DNA from: UBA1941 sp046329575
Lineage (GTDB): Bacteria > Bacteroidota > Bacteroidia > Chitinophagales > LD1
DNA: 64,000 nt
Direction: 5' to 3'
Assembly: GCA_046329575.1 (NCBI GenBank)
Contig: JAXLUJ010000002.1
Coordinates: 186,001 to 250,000 of the forward strand
The position numbers and the translations under genes were made by a program. Below are positions 44,130 to 52,141 of this stretch, piece by piece; the first letter of the stretch is position 1, and every line of letters starts with the position of its first letter. The notes under the pieces are model-generated. The model was not told the origin of the DNA and did not search any database. It saw only the letters and a program-made list of their open reading frames with translations.

Positions 44130-44621
44130 ATGAAAAGATATTTTTTGAGCGCTTTGGTAGTGCTTTGCGGCTGTAGTTACAGTAATAAATGGGGAAAAGT
44201 AAACGTGAAAAATGAGTTTACTGTTGACGTACCTAGTTGGATGGATGAAAAGACCGATCTCAAACCAGGTGCCGACTTTCAATATTGCAACCGTTTCAGA
44301 AATATATATGCTGTAGGATTTAGCGCACCAAAAAACGGTTCGCTTAATGATTTCTATTTAAAAGAAAGTCAGGTATTGAAAAATGCGCTAACAGCACCCA
44401 CTTTAGACGATTCCACAGCGGGACCAATTTCCGGTAGAAATGCGATTCATACCGAACTTTCAGGGATGATGCAGGGTGAACGCATCTATTACAGCGTTTT
44501 GGCTGTGGAAGGCGATTCTAAATTCTATGAACTGTGTGTGTGGACCCGTGGCGAAGACCGTAAATTGAAGTATGGCGCTGATTTGAACCGATTGTTAGGA
44601 TCGTTTCAATTACTTCATTAA
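44130..44621 (+). CDS. Small lipoprotein of unknown function
   Basis: A 163-residue predicted lipoprotein (MKRYFLSALVVLCGC). The mature region (EFTVDVPSWMDEKTDLKPGADFQYCNRFRNIYAVGF, SKFYELCVWTRGEDRK) resembles PsbP/LpqN-type alpha-beta folds in pattern only; no firm family. It follows the hydroxylase gene and converges on bioD with a 4-bp TTAA overlap of stop codons. Confidence 0.65.
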   Translation: MKRYFLSALVVLCGCSYSNKWGKVNVKNEFTVDVPSWMDEKTDLKPGADFQYCNRFRNIYAVGFSAPKNGSLNDFYLKESQVLKNALTAPTLDDSTAGPISGRNAIHTELSGMMQGERIYYSVLAVEGDSKFYELCVWTRGEDRKLKYGADLNRLLGSFQLLH

Positions 44622-45232
44622 AAATTCAAGGGGTTTACTTTTTGAGCTTGTTGCTTCACCCAGTTTTTATTCAGGTTTTCTGTTTGCGGTAATTCTAATA
44701 GTACCGGAATTTTTGTGGCATCTGCAATGAATGCTGCGGCTTCATTATTTCCGTTTAGTATCAACCCTTTCACCGGAATACTTCTTTTTTGAAGTGCCTC
44801 CAGTGAAAGTAAGGTGTGATTAATAGCGCCGAGATAGGGTGAAACCACCAATACTACCGGCAATTGATGATCGACTATAAAATCAATGAAAAAGTAATGC
44901 GGGTTGATGGGAACGAAAAGTCCGCCCGCGCCTTCTATGAGCAATTTGTTTGATGTAGAAGGAAATTGAAAATCCTCTTGTTGAATTTCAAAACCTTCCT
45001 TTCTGGAAGCCATGTAAGGTGCTGCAGGTTCTTTCAGCAAAAATTGTTCGGGATGTGCTACCGTTTTTTCATTCGAAATCAATTCGGCCACCTTCATCCT
45101 ATCGGTGGCGTCTAAATCACCGGCCTGAACCGGTTTCCAGTAATCGGCCTGCCAGGCTTCGCAAAGCACTGCACTTGAAATAGTTTTGCCGATTCCGGTT
45201 CCAATTCCGGTAATGAAAATTTTACGATCCAT
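44618..45232 (-). CDS. bioD: Dethiobiotin synthetase
   Basis: ATP- and CO2-dependent ring closure of diaminopelargonate in biotin synthesis. P-loop-like GIGTGIGKTISSAVL at residues 9-23, KPVQAGDLDATD and the EGAGGLFVPIN motif are diagnostic. 204 residues, near normal. The gene overlaps bioF by 11 nt, which indicates one operon. Confidence 0.94.
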   Translation of the reverse strand: MDRKIFITGIGTGIGKTISSAVLCEAWQADYWKPVQAGDLDATDRMKVAELISNEKTVAHPEQFLLKEPAAPYMASRKEGFEIQQEDFQFPSTSNKLLIEGAGGLFVPINPHYFFIDFIVDHQLPVVLVVSPYLGAINHTLLSLEALQKRSIPVKGLILNGNNEAAAFIADATKIPVLLELPQTENLNKNWVKQQAQKVNPLNF

Positions 45233-46361
45233 GGAACTTCAGTTTATTTATTGCTGAGGCCAGGCTCAATATTTCTTCTTCAGAATTGAAACTATGCAGG
45301 CAAACTCGGATACGTTCTGAATTTTTGGCAACCGTTGGATAGCGAATCGGGCGTACATCAAAGCCCTGCCTTTGCAAGGTTTCGGCAGCTTCGGTTACAA
45401 TGGTGCTTCCGCGCATAATTACACTTTGAATAGGAGTAGCGGATGCCGGAAGTTCCAGCGTATTAGTGCTTTGAATCTGTTGTTGAAAAACAGCGGCATA
45501 ATGTTGCAATAGCTCACGGCGCTTCTGCAAATGTGGGAAGTAATTGTAAACGGCATGCAATTGCAACAGTAACTGAGGCGGCAGTGCTGTAGAAAAAATG
45601 AAAGGCCGGCAATAATTGATCAGGAATTGTTTCAGTTGTTCGGAACAAATAATTGCCGCACCGAACGAGCCTAGCGCTTTGCCGAAAGTATGTACACGAG
45701 CCAGGCATTTTGATTCGAGTTCCAGTTGATTAACTAAACCACCGCCATTATGGCCCAAAATCCCTGTTGCATGTGCTTCGTCTACAATCAGTCCGGCTTC
45801 ATACTTTTCGCATAAAGCGGATATATTTTTCAGGTCGGCTAAATCGCCATCCATGGAATAAATCGATTCCACCACCACATATTTCAACCCTGTTGCTGTG
45901 CGAAGCTTTTCTTCGAGGTCGTGGCAATTGTTATGCTGAAAGCTAATGGCATTGGCCTTTCCGGCCCGGCAACCATCATGAATGGATGCATGACTTTTTT
46001 CGTCGAATAGAATAGTATCGCCTTTATAAGGTAAGGCCGCCAGCAATCCGGAATTGGCATCAAATCCGGAATTCATCAATAAGGCGCTTTCTCCTTTATG
46101 AAAGACTGCAATTTTATTTTCCAGCGCTATGGCTATTTCATTATTTCCTGACAGGAGCCGTGAACCGGTGCTTCCCAGGAATTTATTTGGAAGAAGTTGA
46201 TCCTGAACCAATGCACTGAAATCTTGATCACGTGCAATGCCGAGATAATCATTCGACGTAAAATCAATGTGGTTCGGAAGAATTTTTAAACTGCGAAAAT
46301 TGTCGGTTTCCCGACGCTCTTCCAATCGTTTTTCTATATATTTTCCAATGGAATGCTGCAT
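45222..46361 (-). CDS. bioF: 8-amino-7-oxononanoate synthase
   Basis: PLP-dependent alpha-oxoamine synthase joining pimeloyl-ACP/CoA and alanine. 379 residues. SNDYLGIARD, GSTGSRLLSGN, the Asp/His pair in VDEAHATGILG, and the lysine in HTFGKALGSFGA identify the family; context with bioB and bioD supports BioF rather than glycine C-acetyltransferase. Start and bioB stop share one nucleotide (TAATG). Confidence 0.93.
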   Translation of the reverse strand: MQHSIGKYIEKRLEERRETDNFRSLKILPNHIDFTSNDYLGIARDQDFSALVQDQLLPNKFLGSTGSRLLSGNNEIAIALENKIAVFHKGESALLMNSGFDANSGLLAALPYKGDTILFDEKSHASIHDGCRAGKANAISFQHNNCHDLEEKLRTATGLKYVVVESIYSMDGDLADLKNISALCEKYEAGLIVDEAHATGILGHNGGGLVNQLELESKCLARVHTFGKALGSFGAAIICSEQLKQFLINYCRPFIFSTALPPQLLLQLHAVYNYFPHLQKRRELLQHYAAVFQQQIQSTNTLELPASATPIQSVIMRGSTIVTEAAETLQRQGFDVRPIRYPTVAKNSERIRVCLHSFNSEEEILSLASAINKLKFHGS

Positions 46362-47353
46362 TAATTACTGCAAGAATGAGCAGATGCCTCTACTTCTTTG
46401 AAACTGGCGCGAGGTGAAAGCCCCAGCAATTCGAACATTTCCTGATCGGCCGTTACATCAGGATTGGGAGTAGTAAGTAATTTTTCGCCTGTGAAAATGG
46501 AATTGGCACCTGCTAAAAAACAAAGCGCCTGTTGTTCCACACTCATTTCATTTCTTCCGGCAGATAAACGAACCATAGCCTTTGGCATCAAAATTCGGGC
46601 GGTAGCAATCATGCGCACCATCTCCCAAATTTTTACTTTTTCTCTTTTTTCAAGTGGCGTTCCCTCCACTGAAACTAAGGCGTTTACCGGTACCGATTCC
46701 GGGTGTTTTTCACGTGTGGCAAGAGTATGTAACAGTTTGATGCGGTCGGCATCGCTTTCGCCCATGCCAATAATGCCGCCACAGCAAACGCTAATGCCTG
46801 CCTTCTCCACATTGTCGAGCGTTTCCAAACGATCGTTATAAGTTCTGGTGGAAATTATTTTATCGTAGTGTTCGTCAGACGTGTCGAGGTTATGATTATA
46901 AGCATACAACCCTGCCTCTTTCAAGCGCACGGCCTGTTCTTCAGAAAGCATACCCAGAGTACAGCAAACTTCCAAACCAAGTGCGTTCACACCTTTTACC
47001 ATGTCAATTACATTATCGAAATCGCGACCATCGCGCACATTTCGCCAGGCAGCCCCCATGCAGAAACGAGTGGAACCGGCATTTTTAGCGATCAACGCTT
47101 TGTCGATCACCTCTTCATATTTCATCAATTTATGGGCCTCAACGCCGGTATTGTATCGGGCGGCCTGAGGGCAATAGGAACAATCTTCGGGGCAGCCGCC
47201 TGTTTTCACCGAAAGAAGCGTACAAACCTGTACCTCGCCGGTGGCCTGATGTTTTTTATGCATGGCAGCAGCTTCCAAAATCAATTCCAAAACGGGTTTG
47301 TGATAAATGGCGCTTACTTCGTCTGTTGTCCAGTTATTGCGGATATCGTTCAT
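46361..47353 (-). CDS. bioB: Biotin synthase
   Basis: Radical-SAM enzyme inserting sulfur into dethiobiotin. The 4Fe-4S motif CPEDCSYCPQ is present; 2Fe-2S ligands occur in RFCMGAAWR and EVCCTLGML regions. 330 residues from ATG 47353 (MNDIRNNW), which lies 14 nt after the upstream stop; a TTG at 47371 overlaps that gene and is less likely. Part of the bioB-bioF-bioD run; bioA, bioC and bioH are not seen. Confidence 0.95.
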   Translation of the reverse strand: MNDIRNNWTTDEVSAIYHKPVLELILEAAAMHKKHQATGEVQVCTLLSVKTGGCPEDCSYCPQAARYNTGVEAHKLMKYEEVIDKALIAKNAGSTRFCMGAAWRNVRDGRDFDNVIDMVKGVNALGLEVCCTLGMLSEEQAVRLKEAGLYAYNHNLDTSDEHYDKIISTRTYNDRLETLDNVEKAGISVCCGGIIGMGESDADRIKLLHTLATREKHPESVPVNALVSVEGTPLEKREKVKIWEMVRMIATARILMPKAMVRLSAGRNEMSVEQQALCFLAGANSIFTGEKLLTTPNPDVTADQEMFELLGLSPRASFKEVEASAHSCSN

Positions 47354-47367
47354 AAAAACAAGTATAG

Positions 47368-48312
47368 TCAATCTTCCATAAATGCCCGAAAAATGGCTTG
47401 ATGACCTTTCTCAGAAAAGTGAATTTCATCGGCAAAAAGGTAATTGCCATCCGGATCGTTCTTTAATTCTTTAAAAATGAAACGGCTTCGAATGCCGTGT
47501 TTTTGCAATTCCGTCATCATTATTTTTTGTGGTAACGTATCATTGTTTTTTAGTTGGGAACGATAGGGTAACAACAACACTTCGAAAGGTGTTTTTCTTT
47601 CCGAACAGATATGTTGTAAAGTATCGAGATAAGCCACCGCTTCACGCACCATTGCTTCGTTTTGATACGGCGAACTATGGTAACGATAATAGGAATCGCT
47701 ATTTCGAAAAACAAATAATTTGAGTAGCTGGTACACCGCCATGTTTTTCTGAAACCATAAGTTGATTTGGGTTAACAGCTTTAAATGATTCTGGCCGGCG
47801 GGGTGCTGGGTAATTGCTTTGGGATAAATATCGTTCAGGCACCAGCAGAGTGTTAACCTGGCACTGTTGAATTCCTGTCGATTAAAAAGGTTGCCGGCTA
47901 CATTCACATAATCGGCGGGTGCCCATCCTGAAACGGCTACACAGCGTATTTCGTAATTGGGTATAGAATTATTCAGCAAATAATAAAATGTGGAAGAATC
48001 GGTTACGCCTAGTCCTTCAGCTACCGAATCGCCAATAAAAAGCCATTTGCGCTTTCCGGGCTTGTGAGGCAGCACTAATCTGCCGCCGTATGCATCAGTA
48101 TGAAAGTGCTTTCCAAAAACAATTCCTGAGGCATTGCTTTTAAAACCGGATGTGGAGCCAAACGCCCTATCGGTCAACAATTTGGGATCGTCTTGCCGAT
48201 TGTAAATTTTCAACAGCAGCCATTTGCTTCCGCCTTCCAGCAATAGCAATAGCGCTACAATCGAAATAAGGGTTACGCCAATGGTTTTGCGATGGTTCAC
48301 AACTGTATCCAT
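47368..48312 (-). CDS. Membrane-anchored SGNH/GDSL-type hydrolase
   Basis: A 314-residue protein with one N-terminal membrane segment (IGVTLISIVALLLLLEGG) and a periplasmic SGNH fold: block I FIGDSVAEGLGV (Ser nucleophile), block III-like WCLNDIYP and block V DEIHFSEKGHQAI (Asp/His). It overlaps the upstream UbiA-like gene by 16 nt and lies 14 nt before bioB. Substrate is unknown; relatives remove acyl or acetyl groups from glycans or lipids. Confidence 0.82.
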   Translation of the reverse strand: MDTVVNHRKTIGVTLISIVALLLLLEGGSKWLLLKIYNRQDDPKLLTDRAFGSTSGFKSNASGIVFGKHFHTDAYGGRLVLPHKPGKRKWLFIGDSVAEGLGVTDSSTFYYLLNNSIPNYEIRCVAVSGWAPADYVNVAGNLFNRQEFNSARLTLCWCLNDIYPKAITQHPAGQNHLKLLTQINLWFQKNMAVYQLLKLFVFRNSDSYYRYHSSPYQNEAMVREAVAYLDTLQHICSERKTPFEVLLLPYRSQLKNNDTLPQKIMMTELQKHGIRSRFIFKELKNDPDGNYLFADEIHFSEKGHQAIFRAFMED

Positions 48313-49109
48313 TTAATGACCAAGGCATAGGAGCCGGCCAGCAGCAGCCAGCCTTCCACAACTACCCAGTAAAAGTAAGGATCATTCTTTTTATGAACAC
48401 CATACCATATGCTTTGAATGCAAATGAGGTGCGGCATGGCATAAGCAAAAAACAGCGGCACATAGGAATCGTGAAACTGGCGGAAAGGCAGTATGGCACT
48501 TATTATTAGCGCAGCTACTGATAAAAATGCGGTCAGCTTAATGCCAACAATAATAGGCCAGGTGCGTAGGCCGTGTCTTTCATCGGTTTCCACATCTTTG
48601 ATTTCAAACAGCAATAAGTTGGCCAATAAGAAAGGAAAGGCGAGCGCTGTCAACTTCCATAAAGAAATGCCGGAAGCGTGGTGATTGGGGAGGGTGACGA
48701 AGGTGAGACTACAAACTAATGCTACAATAACCGGCTTCAGCAGACCGATGTTTCTTAAAAAAAGTTGGTAAGCTACTGATAACGACAGGATAAATGCGAG
48801 GAGGAGCAGGTCATAATTTTTTAAAAGAAAGAGCGATCCTACTGACAGCGAAGCGGCTGTTACCATTACCAGCCAAAGCGACAATTGGTTTCGGTTTCGC
48901 CATTCTATGTAACGCCAATCCACATATTCCCCTTTTTTTCGCAGAAAGGAATATGCTGTTACTGTAGAGGAGAATACAAACAAACCATATGGTAAACTAA
49001 GGTAATTGCCGAGAATACGGCAGTACCCGGCGGCAAAAGCAACAGCGCAGCAGCCCAAAAAAATATGGGAAAACAGCAAAAAGTTAAAAACGTTCTGAAA
49101 CACACGCAC
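48297..49109 (-). CDS. UbiA-like prenyltransferase family membrane protein
   Basis: A 270-residue polytopic membrane protein with seven to nine hydrophobic segments. The second Asp-rich motif is clear (EIKDVETDERHGLRTWP), but the first NDxxD motif is not obvious; residues around GEYVDWRYIEWRNRNQ occupy its place. It may therefore be a divergent or altered family member. It starts at GTG 49109 and is the first gene of the tightly overlapping run leading to the biotin genes. Confidence 0.7.
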   Translation of the reverse strand: MRVFQNVFNFLLFSHIFLGCCAVAFAAGYCRILGNYLSLPYGLFVFSSTVTAYSFLRKKGEYVDWRYIEWRNRNQLSLWLVMVTAASLSVGSLFLLKNYDLLLLAFILSLSVAYQLFLRNIGLLKPVIVALVCSLTFVTLPNHHASGISLWKLTALAFPFLLANLLLFEIKDVETDERHGLRTWPIIVGIKLTAFLSVAALIISAILPFRQFHDSYVPLFFAYAMPHLICIQSIWYGVHKKNDPYFYWVVVEGWLLLAGSYALVIKWIQL

Positions 49110-49171
49110 GCTGCGAAGGAAGCTATTGTTTTCAATATAAAATCTTAGAATTGATTCAGAAAAAGAATAGC

Positions 49172-50164
49172 ATGAAAGTAAACGCAGCCATTACAGCAGT
49201 AAACGGTTATGTGCCGGATTATGTGATGACCAATGCGGAATTGGAGAGCATGGTGGATACCAATGATGAGTGGATTACTACCCGTACCGGTATTAAGGAA
49301 CGCCGGATATTAAAAACTCCCGGCAGTGCTACTTCTGATATTTGTATTCCGGCAGTGCAAGGTTTATTAAAAAAGAGAGGTATAGCTGCCACAGAACTAG
49401 ATCTCATCATTTGCGCTACCACTACCCCTGATAAAGTATTTCCTTCCACTGCTGTTATTGTAGCCAATGCTATTGGCGCTACCAATGCCTGGGGGTATGA
49501 TGTTTCTGCGGCCTGTTCCGGTTTTTTGTTCGGGTTACAAACCGGCGCTGCATTTATTGAAGGAGGCCGTTACAAAAAAGTGCTGGTTATAGGTGCCGAT
49601 AAAATGTCGAGCATTTTGAATTATGCTGACCGCAACACTTGTGTGATTTTTGGTGATGGCGGTGGCTGCGTATTATTGGAACCTACGGTTGAGCCGGTTG
49701 GCATCATCGATTCGCTGCTTTATGCCGATGGGTCAGGGGAGCAGTATTTACATATGAAAGCGGGCGGGTCGAGGTATCCTGCTACACATGAAACAATTGA
49801 TGCCCGCGAGCACTTCGTTTCGCAAGATGGAAAAACGGTGTTCAAATTTGCAGTTACCAACATGGCCGAAGCGGCTGCGAAAATCATGGAACGCAATCAT
49901 CTTACGGCCGATGAATTGGACTGGCTGGTTCCGCATCAGGCGAATAAGCGCATTATTGAAGCCACCCGCGAACGAATAGGTTTAGATCCTGCAAAAGTGA
50001 TGGTAAATATCATGAGGTATGGCAATACCACCAATGGCACGCTGCCGCTATGTTTGTGGGAATGGGAGAAACAACTTAAAAAAGGGGATGATGTGATTTT
50101 ATGCACTTTTGGTGGCGGCTTTACCTGGGGCGCTATGTACTTAAAATGGGCCTATAACTCATGA
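49172..50164 (+). CDS. fabH: 3-oxoacyl-ACP synthase III
   Basis: Starts fatty acid synthesis by condensing acetyl-CoA with malonyl-ACP. Catalytic Cys115 in SAACSGFLFG, His in VPHQANKRI and Asn in RYGNTTNGTLP are present. 330 residues from ATG 49172 (MKVNAAITAV); an upstream start at 49151 adds seven residues without family support. Its stop overlaps the start of a 37-residue membrane microprotein. No plsX or fab cluster is adjacent; Bacteroidota often carry several fabH copies, and this may be one of them. Confidence 0.92.
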   Translation: MKVNAAITAVNGYVPDYVMTNAELESMVDTNDEWITTRTGIKERRILKTPGSATSDICIPAVQGLLKKRGIAATELDLIICATTTPDKVFPSTAVIVANAIGATNAWGYDVSAACSGFLFGLQTGAAFIEGGRYKKVLVIGADKMSSILNYADRNTCVIFGDGGGCVLLEPTVEPVGIIDSLLYADGSGEQYLHMKAGGSRYPATHETIDAREHFVSQDGKTVFKFAVTNMAEAAAKIMERNHLTADELDWLVPHQANKRIIEATRERIGLDPAKVMVNIMRYGNTTNGTLPLCLWEWEKQLKKGDDVILCTFGGGFTWGAMYLKWAYNS

Positions 50165-50274
50165 TCGACTTTTTTGACGATATTAAATCGTTTTCAGCCT
50201 GGATCATTGGCGTAGTGGCATTGCTGATAGTGATCTGGTATGTTTTTCGCAGAGGCAACCGGCTAGATCGTTAA
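50161..50274 (+). CDS. 37-residue single-span membrane microprotein
   Basis: ATG 50161 overlaps the fabH stop (ATGA), so translation is probably coupled. The product has a short acidic N-terminus (MIDFFDDIKSF), one hydrophobic span (SAWIIGVVALLIVIWYVF) and a basic end (RRGNRLDR), consistent with an N-out/C-in single-pass peptide by the positive-inside rule. The stop TAA abuts the convergent Nudix stop with no gap. No known family is recognised. Confidence 0.6.
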   Translation: MIDFFDDIKSFSAWIIGVVALLIVIWYVFRRGNRLDR

Positions 50275-51024
50275 TCAAATGATACCTTGCATCAGTTGCT
50301 CGTAAACCTTGGTGTTAAAGCGATAGAGTTGAGCCGGTTTATGTGCCACATCGGTTTGTTTTTCAGGCAAGGCCTGAAGGATGTTCAACTTCTTCATTTT
50401 CCTTCTGAAATTTCGTTTGTCGAGATCATCGCCAAGTATGGCCTCGTATAATTTCTGCAATTGTCCCAGTGTAAATTTCTTTGGCAACAGTTCGAAACCG
50501 ATAGGAGAGTGTTTGGTGCGTTGCTTTAGCGTTTCCAGCGCTTTGTTCAGAATTTGATTATGGTCGAATGCCAGGCGAGGCACCTGCTGCACTGAATACC
50601 ATTCTGATTTTCTGGCAAACGAATCAGGCTGAAGCACTACATTTTCCAATTTAATGAGCGCAAAATAGGCCACGGTAATCACGCGAGCCTGCGGTTCAGC
50701 ACGCATAGAACGCAGCCACTCGGCATCCTGATCGCGGCGCACCCGATTGGGGTCGCCAAAAGCGTAAAACTGTTCCAGATAAATATTGCTGAGGCCGGTC
50801 AACTCTTTCAAAATTCGCTTGGCCGAAGTATCCAGGTCTTCATCATCGCGAATCAGGTTTCCGGGTAGGGCAATGTTCAGTTTACTGCGGGAAGTTTCCG
50901 CATTCTCGCCATTGTATTTTCGTTCTATCAACAGCGCCTTCAGTTCGCGGCCGTCGTAACCAAAAATCACGCAATCAACCGATACGTGCGGATTTAGAGG
51001 AATTGTTTTTTTAGAATTCGCCAT
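50275..51024 (-). CDS. Nudix-related transcriptional regulator (NrtR/AraR type)
   Basis: A 249-residue protein: Nudix-like domain (about 10-150) followed by a winged-helix domain (about 165-240) with the family stretch FELLPKKFTLGQLQKLYEAI and DKRNFRRKMKKL. The Nudix box is degenerate: the RExxEE positions read RILKEL, so hydrolysis is unlikely. Such proteins bind metabolites with the Nudix domain and DNA with the C-terminus. It is divergent from the pfkA operon, and a perfect inverted repeat lies between them. I use ATG 51024 over TTG 51033. Confidence 0.85.
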   Translation of the reverse strand: MANSKKTIPLNPHVSVDCVIFGYDGRELKALLIERKYNGENAETSRSKLNIALPGNLIRDDEDLDTSAKRILKELTGLSNIYLEQFYAFGDPNRVRRDQDAEWLRSMRAEPQARVITVAYFALIKLENVVLQPDSFARKSEWYSVQQVPRLAFDHNQILNKALETLKQRTKHSPIGFELLPKKFTLGQLQKLYEAILGDDLDKRNFRRKMKKLNILQALPEKQTDVAHKPAQLYRFNTKVYEQLMQGII

Positions 51025-51030
51025 CGGCAA

Positions 51031-51038
51031 CAAACGAA
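51031..51038 (-). promoter_or_regulatory. Possible -7 box of the Nudix regulator
   Basis: TTCGTTTG on the minus strand, one mismatch to TAnnTTTG, ends 6 nt before ATG 51024. Confidence 0.3.
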
Positions 51039-51094
51039 ATATTAAATTTCCATATTTTAAACCATTGTGGGAAACGCTAAATCATTTTAAAAAG

Positions 51095-51115
51095 TTAGTG
51101 TCATTATTACACTAA
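51095..51115. promoter_or_regulatory. Candidate operator: perfect 21-bp inverted repeat
   Basis: TTAGTGT - 7 nt (CATTATT) - ACACTAA. It lies between divergent genes, a Nudix-type regulator and pfkA, and ends about 13 nt before a -7-like TATCTTG (51129-51135) of pfkA, over the expected -33 region. This is where a repressor would block pfkA transcription. Confidence 0.65.
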
Positions 51116-51139
51116 GTTGAAAATTTAATATCTTGTAGT

Positions 51140-52132
51140 ATGGATTTTGATAACAGTTCTATCAGAAAGATCGGGGTGCTTACTTCGGGCGGTGATGCGC
51201 CGGGAATGAATGCCGCTTTGCGTGCCGTGGTAAGGGCAACCATCTTTTACGGAAAACAAGCAGCGGGAATTTACCGTGGTTATCAAGGATTGATGGAAGG
51301 CGATTTTATGGATATGGATGCGCGTTCGGTTGCTAATATCATTCAGCGTGGCGGCACTATTCTGAAATCGGCACGCAGCGTGGAGTTTACAACTGAAGAG
51401 GGAAGGAAGAAGGCCGCTGCTCAATTGCAACAACATGGTATTGATGCATTGGTAGTAATTGGTGGTGACGGCACTTTTCGTGGCGCTTCTGTGTTTATGG
51501 AAGAAACCAAAATTCCGATCATCGGCATTCCTGGAACAATTGATAACGATCTTCCTTATACCGACTTTACGATAGGATATGATACCGCCTGCAACACCGT
51601 GATTCATGCTGTGGATGCCATTCGCGATACGGCGGTTTCACACAATCGGTTATTCTTTATTGAAGTAATGGGCCGTGATTCCGGTTTTATAGCGCTGCGC
51701 GCCGGCTTAGCCGCAGGAGTAGAAACCATAGTGATTCCCGAGCAAGCTTTCAGCTATGAAAACTTGCTTCGCAAACTGGCGCGCAATGAACGCACCAAAA
51801 GTTCCTCGGCACTGGTAATTGTGGCCGAAGGCAATAAGTGGGGCAATGCCGCACAATTGGCAGAAAAAATTACCACACAGTTTCCGGCCTATGACACCCG
51901 GGTTACCGTTTTGGGGCATGTTCAACGCGGCGGAACGCCTTCCTGCCTTGACCGTGAAATTGCCAGCAGAATGGGTGTGGTGGCCGTTGAAGCTATTCTG
52001 ATGGGCAAAAGCGATATGATGGTAGGCATTATCAACAACCGCAGTGTGCTAACGCCTTTCAAAGAAGTGGTGAAGACGAGGCAGCCGGTGAACATTGAAC
52101 TAATGCGCATCAACGAAATTTTAAGTGTATAA
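51140..52132 (+). CDS. pfkA: ATP-dependent 6-phosphofructokinase
   Basis: Committing step of glycolysis. 330 residues. TSGGDAPGMNAALRAVVR is the ATP site, GGDGTFRG carries Gly after GGD, the mark of ATP- rather than pyrophosphate-dependent enzymes, and PGTIDNDLPYTDFTIGYDTA holds the catalytic Asp. GHVQRGGTPS is also present. First gene of a likely operon with the aldehyde dehydrogenase (9 nt gap) and sugar kinase; likely controlled through the upstream inverted repeat. Confidence 0.95.
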   Translation: MDFDNSSIRKIGVLTSGGDAPGMNAALRAVVRATIFYGKQAAGIYRGYQGLMEGDFMDMDARSVANIIQRGGTILKSARSVEFTTEEGRKKAAAQLQQHGIDALVVIGGDGTFRGASVFMEETKIPIIGIPGTIDNDLPYTDFTIGYDTACNTVIHAVDAIRDTAVSHNRLFFIEVMGRDSGFIALRAGLAAGVETIVIPEQAFSYENLLRKLARNERTKSSSALVIVAEGNKWGNAAQLAEKITTQFPAYDTRVTVLGHVQRGGTPSCLDREIASRMGVVAVEAILMGKSDMMVGIINNRSVLTPFKEVVKTRQPVNIELMRINEILSV

Positions 52133-52141
52133 ACAGTGTGT

